A stretch of DNA of 64,000 nucleotides from Mycolicibacterium hippocampi (GCF_010723735.1 NZ_BLLB01000002.1:5394001-5458000), one strand, 5' to 3'. Shown: positions 1 through 7,692, counted from the first letter of the stretch. Numbers and translations are program-made. Notes: generated by a model from the sequence alone, not told the origin.

Positions 1-392
1 GGGATCGCGCTGAGCGAGTACAGCACGAGATACGAGTAGCCGAAAACTGGACTCACCGACATGCGTCGCATGGAATAGGCGATGAGCGCGTTGATGGGTG
101 CTGTCATACCGAGGACGATGAAGATGACGGCGAAACCGATCAGCAGACCGTGATGATTGTCGTGAAACCACTGCACCCTGCCGGAAACGTCCAGGCCCGG
201 GTCCGGCGGAGGCTGCGTACGGGTGACGATGAAGAAGATGACACCGAAGAACTGGTAGAACACCACCATGCTCCACCAGGCCACCCACAGTTCACGTTTC
301 GGGTTGTGCCGCAGGTGCCATCGTAGGGACCGCAACGAGTACCCGGAAGGCGGCTCGGCCGGGACCGCGGGTTCGGTCGTCGTCGCGGTCAC
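1..392 (-). CDS. Polytopic membrane protein, 3' part cut by window edge
   Basis: The frame is open from the window edge to a GTG at 392, giving about 130 N-terminal residues. The GTG overlaps the stop of the upstream gene by four bases (GTGA), so the two are translationally coupled. About 35 polar residues are followed by at least two strong hydrophobic segments separated by a short loop containing DNHHG. A cytoplasmic-looking SMRRMSVSPVFGYSY motif matches QIRRMAHRTPILSY in the neighbour, so the two are probably paralogues forming a membrane pair. I do not recognise the family. The divergent TetR gene at 1265 probably controls both. Confidence 0.75.
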   Translation of the reverse strand, partial: MTATTTEPAVPAEPPSGYSLRSLRWHLRHNPKRELWVAWWSMVVFYQFFGVIFFIVTRTQPPPDPGLDVSGRVQWFHDNHHGLLIGFAVIFIVLGMTAPINALIAYSMRRMSVSPVFGYSYLVLYSLSAI

Positions 393-1159
393 GCGGGGGC
401 TTCCTCGGCGTGCTGCCGGGCCTCTGCACGTTCCCGCCGAACCGCACCACTCAGTACGACACTCATCACGACTATCCACACCGCGATTGCAATGTTCTTG
501 AGCCAGAACGACAAAGCTCCGTCCCAGGCCAGCGGCCCGTCGAACGCGAGGGCGGTGAATGCCGCGGGCACCAGCGCGGCGGCGACGACGAGATTGAAGT
601 GCGCCACCCAGCGGGCAAACACCGGGCGAGACTGATCGTCGAAGTAGACCGCGAGTGCGACCAGAACACTCTGCGCGATCAGAAAGGGCACCTGGCTGGT
701 GAACGTGATCCACGCCATGTCGTTGAACATCTGGGTCAATTCGGGTGCCCGCTCCGGACGGTAGGCGGCAAGCAGCCAGCAGACGTTGGCTATCAGGAAA
801 AGCGTCGGCCCGCCGGCCACGCAGCCCAGAACGGCGTAGGAGAGGATCGGCGTCCGATGGGCCATCCGGCGGATCTGCATCATGATCAGGATCAGGATCG
901 GGATGAGGCCGACACAGAACCAGTTGAACAGAATCATGCTGTACCGAATACGTGGGAGGTTCTGCGGGTCACGGTAGAACGCCGCGACCTGATCGGCGGA
1001 CATCGTCGGCGCCATCGGCGGGGTGAAGCCGGGGAACAGGATGAAGGCGGCGATCCAGATCAGCGCGACAAAAGGCAACGCTCCCAACAGAATCAGCTCA
1101 CCGTCGACCCGGCGCCCGGTGCGGTGCTGGCCCGTCCCGTCCTCACCGACTACCGACAT
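389..1159 (-). CDS. Polytopic membrane protein, paired with the partial gene downstream
   Basis: About 256 residues with roughly six hydrophobic segments (for example LILLGALPFVALIWIAAFIL near the N-terminus). The ATG at 1159 is preferred over the ATG at 1184-1186 because AAGGGAG lies six bases ahead of it. It overlaps the next gene by four bases. After the first segment comes a soluble stretch with ADQVAAFYRDPQNLPRIRY, similar in placement to the WFHDNHHGLLIGF loop of the neighbour. No catalytic motif is visible. The promoter region up to 1264 holds two palindromes and faces a TetR gene, so expression is probably ligand-induced. Function unknown; a transporter or a membrane-bound oxidoreductase subunit are both possible. 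Confidence 0.8.
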   Translation of the reverse strand: MSVVGEDGTGQHRTGRRVDGELILLGALPFVALIWIAAFILFPGFTPPMAPTMSADQVAAFYRDPQNLPRIRYSMILFNWFCVGLIPILILIMMQIRRMAHRTPILSYAVLGCVAGGPTLFLIANVCWLLAAYRPERAPELTQMFNDMAWITFTSQVPFLIAQSVLVALAVYFDDQSRPVFARWVAHFNLVVAAALVPAAFTALAFDGPLAWDGALSFWLKNIAIAVWIVVMSVVLSGAVRRERAEARQHAEEAPA

Positions 1160-1189
1160 CGTCACTCCCTTCGCCCGACAGCGCACCTC

Positions 1190-1209
1190 GACTAGCCAAT
1201 CGGCTAGTC
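1190..1209. promoter_or_regulatory. Perfect inverted repeat, probable TetR operator 1
   Basis: GACTAGCC-AATC-GGCTAGTC: eight-base arms without mismatch, four-base spacer, between the TetR gene (1265, plus) and the membrane pair (1159, minus). Position and symmetry fit an operator of the adjacent regulator; this is inference. Confidence 0.65.
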
Positions 1210-1223
1210 CAGGACACTAGCTG

Positions 1224-1237
1224 GACGGCTAGCCGTC
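1224..1237. promoter_or_regulatory. Perfect palindrome, probable TetR operator 2
   Basis: GACGGCTAGCCGTC is a perfect 14-base palindrome 14 bases after the first one and shares its GGCTAG core. Two sites with a common core 28 bases upstream of the regulator suggest cooperative or dual binding that silences both directions. Confidence 0.55.
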
Positions 1238-1264
1238 GTCAACGACGTCATCTAGGCTTCCCCC

Positions 1265-1873
1265 GTGGGATCCGCCAACCGGCAAGCTGCCGAGCGTGAG
1301 CTGAAATCCATCGAGCACAGCGCCCCCCGGACGCGGGTGCTCGACGCGGCCCTGCGACTCTTTGCCGAGTTCGGCGTCAGTGGCACGTCACTCCAGATGA
1401 TCGCGTCCTCCGTGGGAATCACGAAAGCCGCTGTGTATCACCAGTTCCGCACGAAAGAAGAGATCGTCATCGCGGTGACCGAACGCGAACTGAGCCGGCT
1501 GATCCCAGCGCTGGAACGGGCAGAGGCCGAAGACGACCTCTCACTAGGCCGCGACGAGCTGTTGATCGAGGTCATCAGCATGGCTGTACGCGACCGACGC
1601 CTCGTGCGGACTTTGCAGTTCGACCCTGTGGTCGTGCGCCTACTTGCCGAGCATCCGCCGTTCCAGCAGTTCATGGCTCGCCTCTACGGGGTTCTGCTGC
1701 GCGACGCCGGAGACGACGTGCTGATCGAAGCGGCCATGCTCTCTGGTGCGATCAGCAGTGGGGTCATGCATCCGCTCGTCGCAGACGTGGACGACGACAC
1801 ACTGCGCACCCGACTCATCGATGTGAGTCGCCGACTCCTCGGAATCGTCCCTGCATCCCGACCACCGAATTGA
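1265..1873 (+). CDS. TetR/AcrR-family transcriptional regulator
   Basis: GTG start, 202 residues. Residues about 22-70 are a typical TetR helix-turn-helix: TRVLDAALRLFAEFGVSGTS, then SVGITKAAVYHQFRTKEEI, with the conserved A-x-Y-x-F pattern. The rest is the helical ligand-binding and dimer domain, ending in MHPLVADVDDDTLRTRLIDV. It is transcribed divergently from a membrane-protein pair across 105 bases carrying two palindromes, the classical arrangement of a local repressor. The ligand cannot be told from the sequence. Confidence 0.9.
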   Translation: MGSANRQAAERELKSIEHSAPRTRVLDAALRLFAEFGVSGTSLQMIASSVGITKAAVYHQFRTKEEIVIAVTERELSRLIPALERAEAEDDLSLGRDELLIEVISMAVRDRRLVRTLQFDPVVVRLLAEHPPFQQFMARLYGVLLRDAGDDVLIEAAMLSGAISSGVMHPLVADVDDDTLRTRLIDVSRRLLGIVPASRPPN

Positions 1874-1882
1874 CCGGGACCC

Positions 1883-2180
1883 TCACTGGCGCGCCTCCTC
1901 GAGGGCGACTTGGACGTCCGCCTGGGTCTCGGCGAGAAACGCCTGGAATTCGTCACCGATCATGAACGTCGTGGTGAATTGATTTCGCTGTGCGTCTGGT
2001 CGGCCCCGCCCTCCAGGCTGACGTAGTCGGTCGACGACGGGTCTGCACCCGCCGCCGACACGAGCAGGTCGAAGGGGGCCTCGTCGTCGGTCGCGGCGCC
2101 GACCGCGACACCGTCGGGGTCCGACCGGATCGCCGCCATCACGTCGCCCAGGTTCTCGTACGGCCCCGGATATCGCGACA
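1883..2180 (-). pseudogene. Remnant of a TctC/Bug-type tricarboxylate-binding protein gene
   Basis: Two pieces of one protein lie in different frames. The upstream piece (about 2160 down to 1990) reads NLGDVMAAIRSDPDGVAVG, then LLVSAAGADPSSTDYVSLEG, matching the usual TctC run of DLI-AI--DP--V-VG...G-DP--V-YV---GG. The downstream piece reads FTTTFMIGDEFQAFLAETQA and ends in a TGA at 1883-1885, like a TctC C-terminus. The roughly 150 residues normally between them, and the whole N-terminus with signal peptide, are gone, and the frames are shifted by one at about 1985. It is a non-functional scar ending near the tRNA terminator. Confidence 0.65.
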
Positions 2181-2206
2181 ATGCTCCGCGATCACCGCGC
2201 CGACAG

Positions 2207-2229
2207 AAAACCCCGGCCGATGGCCGGGG
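2207..2229 (-). terminator. Rho-independent terminator of tRNA-Ala
   Basis: CCCCGGCC-GAT-GGCCGGGG hairpin; reading on the minus strand it is followed by TTTT. It lies 15 bases downstream of the 3' end of the tRNA on the same strand. Confidence 0.8.
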
Positions 2230-2243
2230 TTCACGCCCATATG

Positions 2244-2316
2244 TGGAGCTAAGGGGATTCGAACCCCTGACCTTCTCGATGCGAACGAGACGCGCTACCA
2301 ACTGCGCCATAGCCCC
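2244..2316 (-). tRNA. tRNA-Ala (anticodon CGC)
   Basis: The minus strand folds as a 73-base cloverleaf. The acceptor stem GGGGCTA pairs with TAGCTCC (one G-U) and the discriminator is A. The D arm is GCGCAGTTGGTAGCGC. The anticodon stem TCTCG/CGAGA closes a TTCGCAT loop, giving anticodon CGC. The T arm has GGTTCGAATCC. CCA is not encoded. A terminator follows at once, and the decayed transporter gene beyond it suggests the 3' flank has been a site of gain and loss. Confidence 0.95.
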
Positions 2317-2368
2317 TGATACCGGTAGCAGGCTACCAGTCGCCGGACACCGGCTGAAAATCGCAGCG

Positions 2369-3415
2369 CTACTGCCCGGCAGCGCGCGGCAGGTCGTAGT
2401 GGCGGGCGAACGGGACGTAGTCGAGGTGCTCGAACTCGGGGTCCTCGTCATCGATCTCCAGCACCGCCGCGCCTGGCCTGCGCAACCGTGCAGGCACCAC
2501 GTCGAACTCCGGGTCAGCGGTGTTCTCGACGCCCAGTCGCGCCCTGGCGACCCGCTGGGCACGACGACGGCGGACCCGCTCTTCGATCCGGGTCTGCCGA
2601 CGCAGGTAGGCCAGGTAGAGAACCGCAACCGTTCCCACCGCCGCACACGCCCACCACATGGTCGATGACCACGTGAACGCTGCCACGGCACTGGCGAGCA
2701 GCAGCACCCCCATGACCGTCAGGGTGCGTGCCCGGAACCGGTACTTGCGGGCCGTCACCGCCTCGGCGGTGCTCGACTCGTAACGACGACGTCGCGACGC
2801 GCTCATCGAGTCCGCGATCCGCAGATCGGCGTCCGAGGGCGCCTCCAGCCCCGACGAATCGGCGACGTACTCGTACTCATCGTCATCGGCGGCGTCGTCA
2901 GCGTCATCCTCGGCGTCGCCGTCGTCATAGTCAGAGTCGTCATAGTCGGCGCCGTCATCGTCGCTGTCGGCTCCGGCGGACGCGTCGTCGTATTCCAGCG
3001 TGAGCTCGTCGCTTTCGGCGACCACCACGGGCTCGTCCTCGGCCGTCACGGCTCCGACCGGCAGCGCGCCGGAATCCTCCACGACGTCGACGTCGAGGTA
3101 GTCGGATTCGGCTTCGACGTCCTGGTCCCGGGTGGCGACCATGACGACCGACCGGCCGGGCGCGTCTTCGACGTTGTCGGGTTCATCGTCGACGTCGTCG
3201 GAGTGCCGCCAGTCCGGATCGCTGCGATGTCCCGATGCGGGTCCACCTCGTCGGCGCAACCGGGCGGTGCGGCTGCTGTTGAGCACGCGGGTCGACAACG
3301 CGACGTCGCTCGTGCGACGGACCGCGTCGCGCTTGTTGATCAACATCGGAACCAGCACGAACAGCCAGAGGACGACGAGGGAAATCCAGAGGAGAGATTG
3401 GGGGATGCTTGGCAT
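2369..3415 (-). CDS. glpR: GlpR/SepX-like membrane protein, partner of Glp
   Basis: 348 residues starting MPSIPQSLLWISLVVLWLFV. The ATG at 3415 is chosen because AAAGGAG precedes it by eight bases. Residues about 6-26 are a membrane anchor; then comes a long, extremely acidic linker (runs of DDD, DYDDSDYDD); two further hydrophobic segments lie around residues 230-275, and the tail is Arg-rich then acidic. The layout matches the actinobacterial GlpR/SepX family (Rv0996-like), membrane partners of the gephyrin-like protein Glp that act at the division septum. The glp gene is two genes upstream on the same strand. It has its own 154-base upstream region with striking repeats. Confidence 0.8.
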   Translation of the reverse strand: MPSIPQSLLWISLVVLWLFVLVPMLINKRDAVRRTSDVALSTRVLNSSRTARLRRRGGPASGHRSDPDWRHSDDVDDEPDNVEDAPGRSVVMVATRDQDVEAESDYLDVDVVEDSGALPVGAVTAEDEPVVVAESDELTLEYDDASAGADSDDDGADYDDSDYDDGDAEDDADDAADDDEYEYVADSSGLEAPSDADLRIADSMSASRRRRYESSTAEAVTARKYRFRARTLTVMGVLLLASAVAAFTWSSTMWWACAAVGTVAVLYLAYLRRQTRIEERVRRRRAQRVARARLGVENTADPEFDVVPARLRRPGAAVLEIDDEDPEFEHLDYVPFARHYDLPRAAGQ

Positions 3416-3483
3416 GGCGCCTGCTCCTTTCCCCATCAGGCTAGGTCTGTGACCAGCGCATCCAAGGGCGGCGCGCCGAGGAC

Positions 3484-3501
3484 AATTACACACCTGTAAT
3501 T
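3484..3501. promoter_or_regulatory. Inverted repeat upstream of glpR
   Basis: AATTACA-CACC-TGTAATT, perfect seven-base arms in an AT-rich island, 69 bases upstream of the glpR start. Protein unknown. Confidence 0.5.
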
Positions 3502-3522
3502 CGCTGGTAGCAAGCACCAAAC

Positions 3523-3546
3523 GTCACTTGTGTCACATCAGTAACA
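3523..3546. promoter_or_regulatory. Three direct repeats at nine-base spacing, MtrA-box-like
   Basis: GTCACT (3523), GTCACA (3532) and GTAACA (3541) recur exactly every nine bases upstream of glpR. Paired GTnAC motifs nine bases apart are, from memory, the pattern bound by the response regulator MtrA, which controls division and cell-wall genes. Assignment is inference from motif and target. Confidence 0.4.
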
Positions 3547-3569
3547 CCAGACATGATTGCGGGGGCAGA

Positions 3570-4223
3570 TCAGGCCCAGGAGGCGCGCCCCGCGCGGACC
3601 AGGGTGGAGCTCACCGAACCGTTCAATTCCTCGATCGTGACGGCCACCAACAGGTGATCGCGCCAGCCGCCGTCCACGTCCAGATAGCGCTTCAGCAGGC
3701 CCTCTTCCCGGAAGCCGGCCTTTGCCAGCACCGCCCGACTCGCGGCATTCTCCGGCCGTACCGTCGCTTCGACACGATGCAGCATCACCGGACCGAAACA
3801 GTGGTCCAAGCCCATCGCCAAGGCCGCGGTGGCCACCCCACCACCGGTGTACCCGCTGGCCACCCAGTACCCGATCCAGGCGGAGCGCAACGCCCCGTGC
3901 GTCACGTTGCCGATCGTGAGTTGGCCGGCGAACTGCCCGTCGACCTCGATCACATATGGCAACATCCGGCCCCTGCGCGCTTCGGCCCGAAGACCCGAGC
4001 ACACCGAAGGCCACGTCGAAACGGCATGCCGCACTTCCCAACTGAGATCGGTCGACGGTTCCCAGGGTTCGAGGTGGCTGCGATCCGCCAGCCGGGCACG
4101 GCTCCATTGCGCGGCGTCCCGGAGCCGGACAGGACGCAGTTGCACCACTCCGGCGGACACCCGCAGCGGACCCACCGGCAGTGGCCAGCCAGGATGCTGC
4201 GAGCGGGAACTCAGGAAACTCAT
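3570..4223 (-). CDS. rimJ: RimJ-like N-acetyltransferase (GNAT)
   Basis: About 217 residues of GNAT fold in the RimJ/RimL group that acetylates protein N-termini (Rv0995-like). The family marks are LRPVRLRDAAQW near the start, the acetyl-CoA loop region around YWVASGYTGGGVATAAL, and the RPENAASRAVLAKAGFREEG motif. The start is uncertain: ATG at 4223 or 4235, or a GTG just before GPLRVSAGVV; none has a strong ribosome site. The 4223 start lies 20 bases past the glp stop, so it is read in the galU-glp-rimJ unit. Confidence 0.8.
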   Translation of the reverse strand: MSFLSSRSQHPGWPLPVGPLRVSAGVVQLRPVRLRDAAQWSRARLADRSHLEPWEPSTDLSWEVRHAVSTWPSVCSGLRAEARRGRMLPYVIEVDGQFAGQLTIGNVTHGALRSAWIGYWVASGYTGGGVATAALAMGLDHCFGPVMLHRVEATVRPENAASRAVLAKAGFREEGLLKRYLDVDGGWRDHLLVAVTIEELNGSVSSTLVRAGRASWA

Positions 4224-4242
4224 GACCGCCGCCATCAAGCGT

Positions 4243-5520
4243 TCAGCCGCGCTGAGCCAGGAAGGCGACGTCGACGACCTCGCCGGTACGAATCTGTTCG
4301 GCCTCGGTGGGCACCACGACCAGACAGTTTGCCTCAGCAAGGGTTGCCAACAGGTGCGACGACGCACCGGGCGCCCCGCCGAGGGCCTGCACCAGATACT
4401 CACCGGTGTCCTGGTCTCTCATCAACTGCCCGCGCAGAAATCCCGTGCGCCCGGCCACCGAGCTGATCGGAGACAGCGCCCGGGCCTGCACGACACGCCG
4501 CATGGGCGCCCGTTTGCCGAGCGAGAGGCGGATCAGCGGCCGCACCATCACCTCGAAGACCACCAACGCGCTGACCGGATTGGCGGGCAACAGGAACACC
4601 GGCACCCGCTCGGGCCCCAGCTGGCCGAACCCCTGCACCGACCCGGGATGCATCGCGATGCGGGTGACCTCCATTTCCCCGAGTTGCGACAGAACCGACC
4701 GCACGCCCTCGGCGGCCGCGCCGCCCACCGCTCCCGCGATCACCACTGCTTCGGCGCGGTTGAGCTGACCCTCGACGACTTCGCGCAACTGCTTGGCGTC
4801 GGTCGGCACGATGCCGACCCTGTTCACCTCCGCGCCCGCATCCCGGCCGGCGGCCGCCAGCGCATAGGAGTTCACGTCGTACACCTGACCGTTGCCGGGG
4901 GTGCGGGAGATGTCGACGAGCTCACCGCCCACACACATCACCGACAGCCGGGGCCGCGGGTGCACCAGCACCCGCTCCCGCCCGACCGCGGCGAGCAACC
5001 CGACCTGTGCGGCCCCGATGATGGTGCCGGCACGAACGGCGACGTCGCCCGGCTGTACGTCGTCGCCGGTGCGCCGGACATACGCACCCGACCTGACCCC
5101 GCGCAACACCCTGACCCGCGATTCGCCGCCGTCGGTCCAGCGCAACGGCAACACCGCATCGGCGAGGGTGGGCATCGGGGCACCGGTCTGCACGCGTGCC
5201 GCCTGACGCGGCTGCAACCTGCTCGGGGTGCGCGCCCCGGCCTCGATGGATCCCATCACCGGCAGGCTGATCTCGCGGTCGGCGGTGGTGTCGCTGTCGA
5301 ACTCGCCGTCGTCGCCCTCGGCTTCGTTGATCCCGAGCACGTCGACGCTGCGCACCGCATATCCGTCGATCGCTGCCTGGTCGAACCCGGGCAGCGGACG
5401 CTCGGTCACCACCTCTTCGGCGCACATCAAACCCTGGGCTTCCGCAATCGCCACCCGCACCGGCCGTGGGGCCACCGCGGCGGAAGCCACTCGAGCCTGC
5501 TGCTCCTCCACCGAACGCAA
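4243..5520 (-). CDS. glp: Gephyrin-like molybdotransferase Glp (MoeA family)
   Basis: 425 residues. The start is inferred as the TTG at 5520, giving MRSVEEQQA, because the rare TTG follows GGGAGAAAGG at a workable distance and the known homologue (Rv0994, moeA1) begins the same way. MoeA landmarks are present: GFDQAAIDGYAVRS, then the MoCF/MogA-like subdomain with VYDVNSYAL, VVIAGAVGGAAAEGV and LLPANPVSALVVFE. Family knowledge: this actinobacterial paralogue may serve molybdopterin insertion but is also the scaffold Glp bound by GlpR at the septum. The galU-glp-rimJ-glpR order is the conserved mycobacterial one. Confidence 0.85.
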   Translation of the reverse strand: MRSVEEQQARVASAAVAPRPVRVAIAEAQGLMCAEEVVTERPLPGFDQAAIDGYAVRSVDVLGINEAEGDDGEFDSDTTADREISLPVMGSIEAGARTPSRLQPRQAARVQTGAPMPTLADAVLPLRWTDGGESRVRVLRGVRSGAYVRRTGDDVQPGDVAVRAGTIIGAAQVGLLAAVGRERVLVHPRPRLSVMCVGGELVDISRTPGNGQVYDVNSYALAAAGRDAGAEVNRVGIVPTDAKQLREVVEGQLNRAEAVVIAGAVGGAAAEGVRSVLSQLGEMEVTRIAMHPGSVQGFGQLGPERVPVFLLPANPVSALVVFEVMVRPLIRLSLGKRAPMRRVVQARALSPISSVAGRTGFLRGQLMRDQDTGEYLVQALGGAPGASSHLLATLAEANCLVVVPTEAEQIRTGEVVDVAFLAQRG

Positions 5521-5593
5521 AACACGCCTTTCTCCCGTTGAAGAACATCCGGCCGACGTCGATCTGCGCGTGATGCGCTCGGCGATGCAGCCG

Positions 5594-6517
5594 TCAGTGC
5601 TCGGTCGTCGCGTGAGCGAGTCCCAACCGCTCGACCAACCACTGCCGCAGTTCGGGGCCGTAGTCGTCTCGCTCCAACGCAAAGTCAACCGCAGCCTTGA
5701 GGTAGCCGCCGGGATTTCCCAGGTCGTGTCGAGACCCGCGGTGCACGACCACGTGGACCGGATGCCCTTCCTCGATGAGCAGTGCGATCGCATCGGTGAG
5801 CTGCAGTTCGCCGCCGGCACCCTTCGGAATCCGCCGGAGCGCGTCGAAGATCGCCCGGTCGAGCACGTAACGGCCCGCCGCGGCGTACGGCGAGGGCGCG
5901 TCCTCGGCCTTGGGTTTCTCGACCATGCCCTTGACCTTGAGCACGTTGGGGTTGGTGGCATCGGGAACGGTCTCGACGTCGAACACGCCGTAGGCACTGA
6001 TGTGCTCTTTGTCCACCTCGATGGCGCACAGCACCGTGCCGCCGCGCTTGGCCCGCACCTTCGACATCGTCTCCAGCACCCCGGTCGGCAGCACCAGATC
6101 ATCGGGCAGCAGAACCGCGATCGCATCCTCGTCGGGGCCCAGGCTGGCTTCGACACAGCCCACGGCATGCCCCAGACCGAGGGGTTCGGCCTGAACCACG
6201 GACTCGACCTTGATCAATGCGGGCGCGCGCCGGACCTTCTCGAGCATCGACTTCTTGCCGCGTGCCTCCAGCGTCCCCTCGAGGACCAGATCCTCGACGA
6301 AGTGCGCGACCACACTGTCCTTGCCCTCGGACGTGATGATGATCAGCCGCTCCGCGCCGGCTTCGGCGGCCTCCGCGGCGACCAACTCGATGCCCGGCGT
6401 GTCGACGACTGGCAGCAGCTCCTTGGGCACCGTCTTGGTGGCAGGGAGAAAACGTGTCCCCAATCCCGCCGCGGGTACCACCGCGGTGTACGGGATCGGA
6501 ACTTCAGGCTGATTCAT
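5594..6517 (-). CDS. galU: UTP-glucose-1-phosphate uridylyltransferase
   Basis: 307 residues making UDP-glucose from UTP and glucose-1-phosphate for polysaccharide and glycolipid synthesis. It has the nucleotidyltransferase signature VVPAAGLGTRFLPATKTVPK, the PKELLPVVDTP sugar-phosphate motif, LLPDDLV with the metal Asp, and GTVLCAIEVDKEHISAYGVF. Length is normal for GalU. It is first of the minus-strand unit galU-glp-rimJ and is divergent from 5-formyl-THF cyclo-ligase across only about 64 bases. Confidence 0.95.
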   Translation of the reverse strand: MNQPEVPIPYTAVVPAAGLGTRFLPATKTVPKELLPVVDTPGIELVAAEAAEAGAERLIIITSEGKDSVVAHFVEDLVLEGTLEARGKKSMLEKVRRAPALIKVESVVQAEPLGLGHAVGCVEASLGPDEDAIAVLLPDDLVLPTGVLETMSKVRAKRGGTVLCAIEVDKEHISAYGVFDVETVPDATNPNVLKVKGMVEKPKAEDAPSPYAAAGRYVLDRAIFDALRRIPKGAGGELQLTDAIALLIEEGHPVHVVVHRGSRHDLGNPGGYLKAAVDFALERDDYGPELRQWLVERLGLAHATTEH

Positions 6518-6581
6518 CGTTCACACATTAACCTCTCTGAGTTGGATGTTCCCTCCCTACCCGGCTCCGGAGGACTCAGCG

Positions 6582-7166
6582 GTGCGATCGACAAAGGCAC
6601 AGGTTAGAGCCGAGATTCTGGCCGCCCGCCGGGCCGTGACCCCGCAGACCCGCGCAGCCGAGGCCGCGGCCCTCGCCGCCCACGTGCTCACTTTCGTCGA
6701 CCCTGGTCAAGCGGTGTGCGGCTACGTTCCGGTGGGCTCCGAACCCGGGTCGGTGGACCTGATCGACGGGTTGGTGCGGCACGAGGCGGCGGTGCTTCTC
6801 CCCGTCGCGCGCCACGATTCCGGCGGTGTGGCGCTGCCGCTGCGGTGGGGACGCCACCGCCCCGGCGAGCTGGTCGACGCCCCGTTCGGGTTGCGTGAGC
6901 CCCCGCAGCCGTGGTTGCCCGCCGACGCGGTGGCCGAAGCGGCGGTGGTGTTGGTGCCCGCTTTGGCCGTCGACCTGCGGGGCACCCGTCTGGGACGCGG
7001 TGCCGGCTTCTACGACCGGACGCTGATGCTGGCCGGTCGGGGTGCGGTGGTGGTGGCCGTGGTGCGCGACGACGAACTCGTCGACCAGCTGCCGTCGGAG
7101 TCACACGACGTGCGGGTGACCCATGCGCTGACGCCGCGTCAGGGTCTGGTCCCTCTCGGCCGATGA
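6582..7166 (+). CDS. 5-formyltetrahydrofolate cyclo-ligase
   Basis: 194 residues; converts 5-formyl-THF to 5,10-methenyl-THF using ATP (Rv0992c-like). The GTG at 6582 is preferred to the ATG at 6546 because GGAGG lies eight bases before it and homologues begin at this RSTKAQVRAEIL basic helix. The family hallmark GRGAGFYDRTL, binding phosphate and substrate, is at about residues 142-152, preceded by VLVPALAVDLRGTRLG. Divergent from galU. Confidence 0.9.
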   Translation: MRSTKAQVRAEILAARRAVTPQTRAAEAAALAAHVLTFVDPGQAVCGYVPVGSEPGSVDLIDGLVRHEAAVLLPVARHDSGGVALPLRWGRHRPGELVDAPFGLREPPQPWLPADAVAEAAVVLVPALAVDLRGTRLGRGAGFYDRTLMLAGRGAVVVAVVRDDELVDQLPSESHDVRVTHALTPRQGLVPLGR

Positions 7167-7212
7167 GCGCTGACGCCCGGCGCCGGGGAATGCCCCTGCC
7201 CGGCTAGCGGTT

Positions 7213-7239
7213 CTAGCACTTGAGCCGCTAGAGTGCTAA
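7213..7239. promoter_or_regulatory. CIRCE element (HrcA operator)
   Basis: CTAGCACTT-N9-GAGTGCTAA. The right arm matches the CIRCE consensus 9/9 and the left arm 7/9, with the exact nine-base spacer. It lies 28 bases upstream of the FmdB/Ruc gene. Known: the M. tuberculosis orthologue Rv0991c belongs to the HrcA heat-shock regulon. Confidence 0.9.
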
Positions 7240-7267
7240 AGAAGTTCGACCACCTCGGAGGGTTCTC

Positions 7268-7627
7268 GTGCCTACCTATTCCTATGCCTGCACCGAATGC
7301 GACAACAAGTTCGACGTCGTGCAGGCGTTCACCGATGACTCCATGACGGAGTGCCCGAAGTGCGACGGCCGGCTGCGCAAGCTGTTCGGCAAGGTCGGGG
7401 TGGTCTTCAAGGGCAGCGGTTTCTATCGCACCGACAGCCGCGAAGCAGCGAAGAGTTCGGCCAAGAGCTCCAGCGGCTCCGACAGCGGCTCGGAGTCCTC
7501 GTCGTCTTCTTCCTCATCGACGTCGGAGAAGAAGTCGGACAAGTCCTCGGGGTCCTCGGACAAGTCGAGCTCGTCGAGTGATTCGTCGAGCAAGTCCTCG
7601 GCACCGGCTGCCGCAGCCTCCAGCTAG
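7268..7627 (+). CDS. FmdB-family zinc-ribbon protein, Ruc-like redox-regulated chaperone
   Basis: 119 residues from a GTG preceded by GGAGGG. Residues 1-50 form the FmdB zinc ribbon with CTEC and CPKC pairs (four zinc-binding cysteines). From about residue 58 to the end the protein is a low-complexity tail of Ser, Asp and Lys, probably disordered. Known: the M. tuberculosis counterpart Rv0991c has been described as Ruc, a chaperone activated by cysteine oxidation. The CIRCE element fits heat-shock control with groEL and groES. The following SAF-domain gene is 65 bases downstream and may be co-transcribed. Confidence 0.85.
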   Translation: MPTYSYACTECDNKFDVVQAFTDDSMTECPKCDGRLRKLFGKVGVVFKGSGFYRTDSREAAKSSAKSSSGSDSGSESSSSSSSSTSEKKSDKSSGSSDKSSSSSDSSSKSSAPAAAASS

Positions 7628-7692
7628 AGAGTTATCCACAGCCGCGTGATCGGCGGCTTACCGAACCTCTCCGCGCTGGCTAGCGTGGCCGC

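Noticed and set aside
2244..2316. tRNA 3' end as an active phage attachment site
   Set aside because: No integrase gene and no second copy of the tRNA end in the window; only a decayed transporter remnant.
3829..5541. Long plus-strand open frames opposite glp and galU
   Set aside because: High-GC third positions keep the antisense frames open; the minus-strand proteins carry clear family motifs and the plus-strand ones do not.
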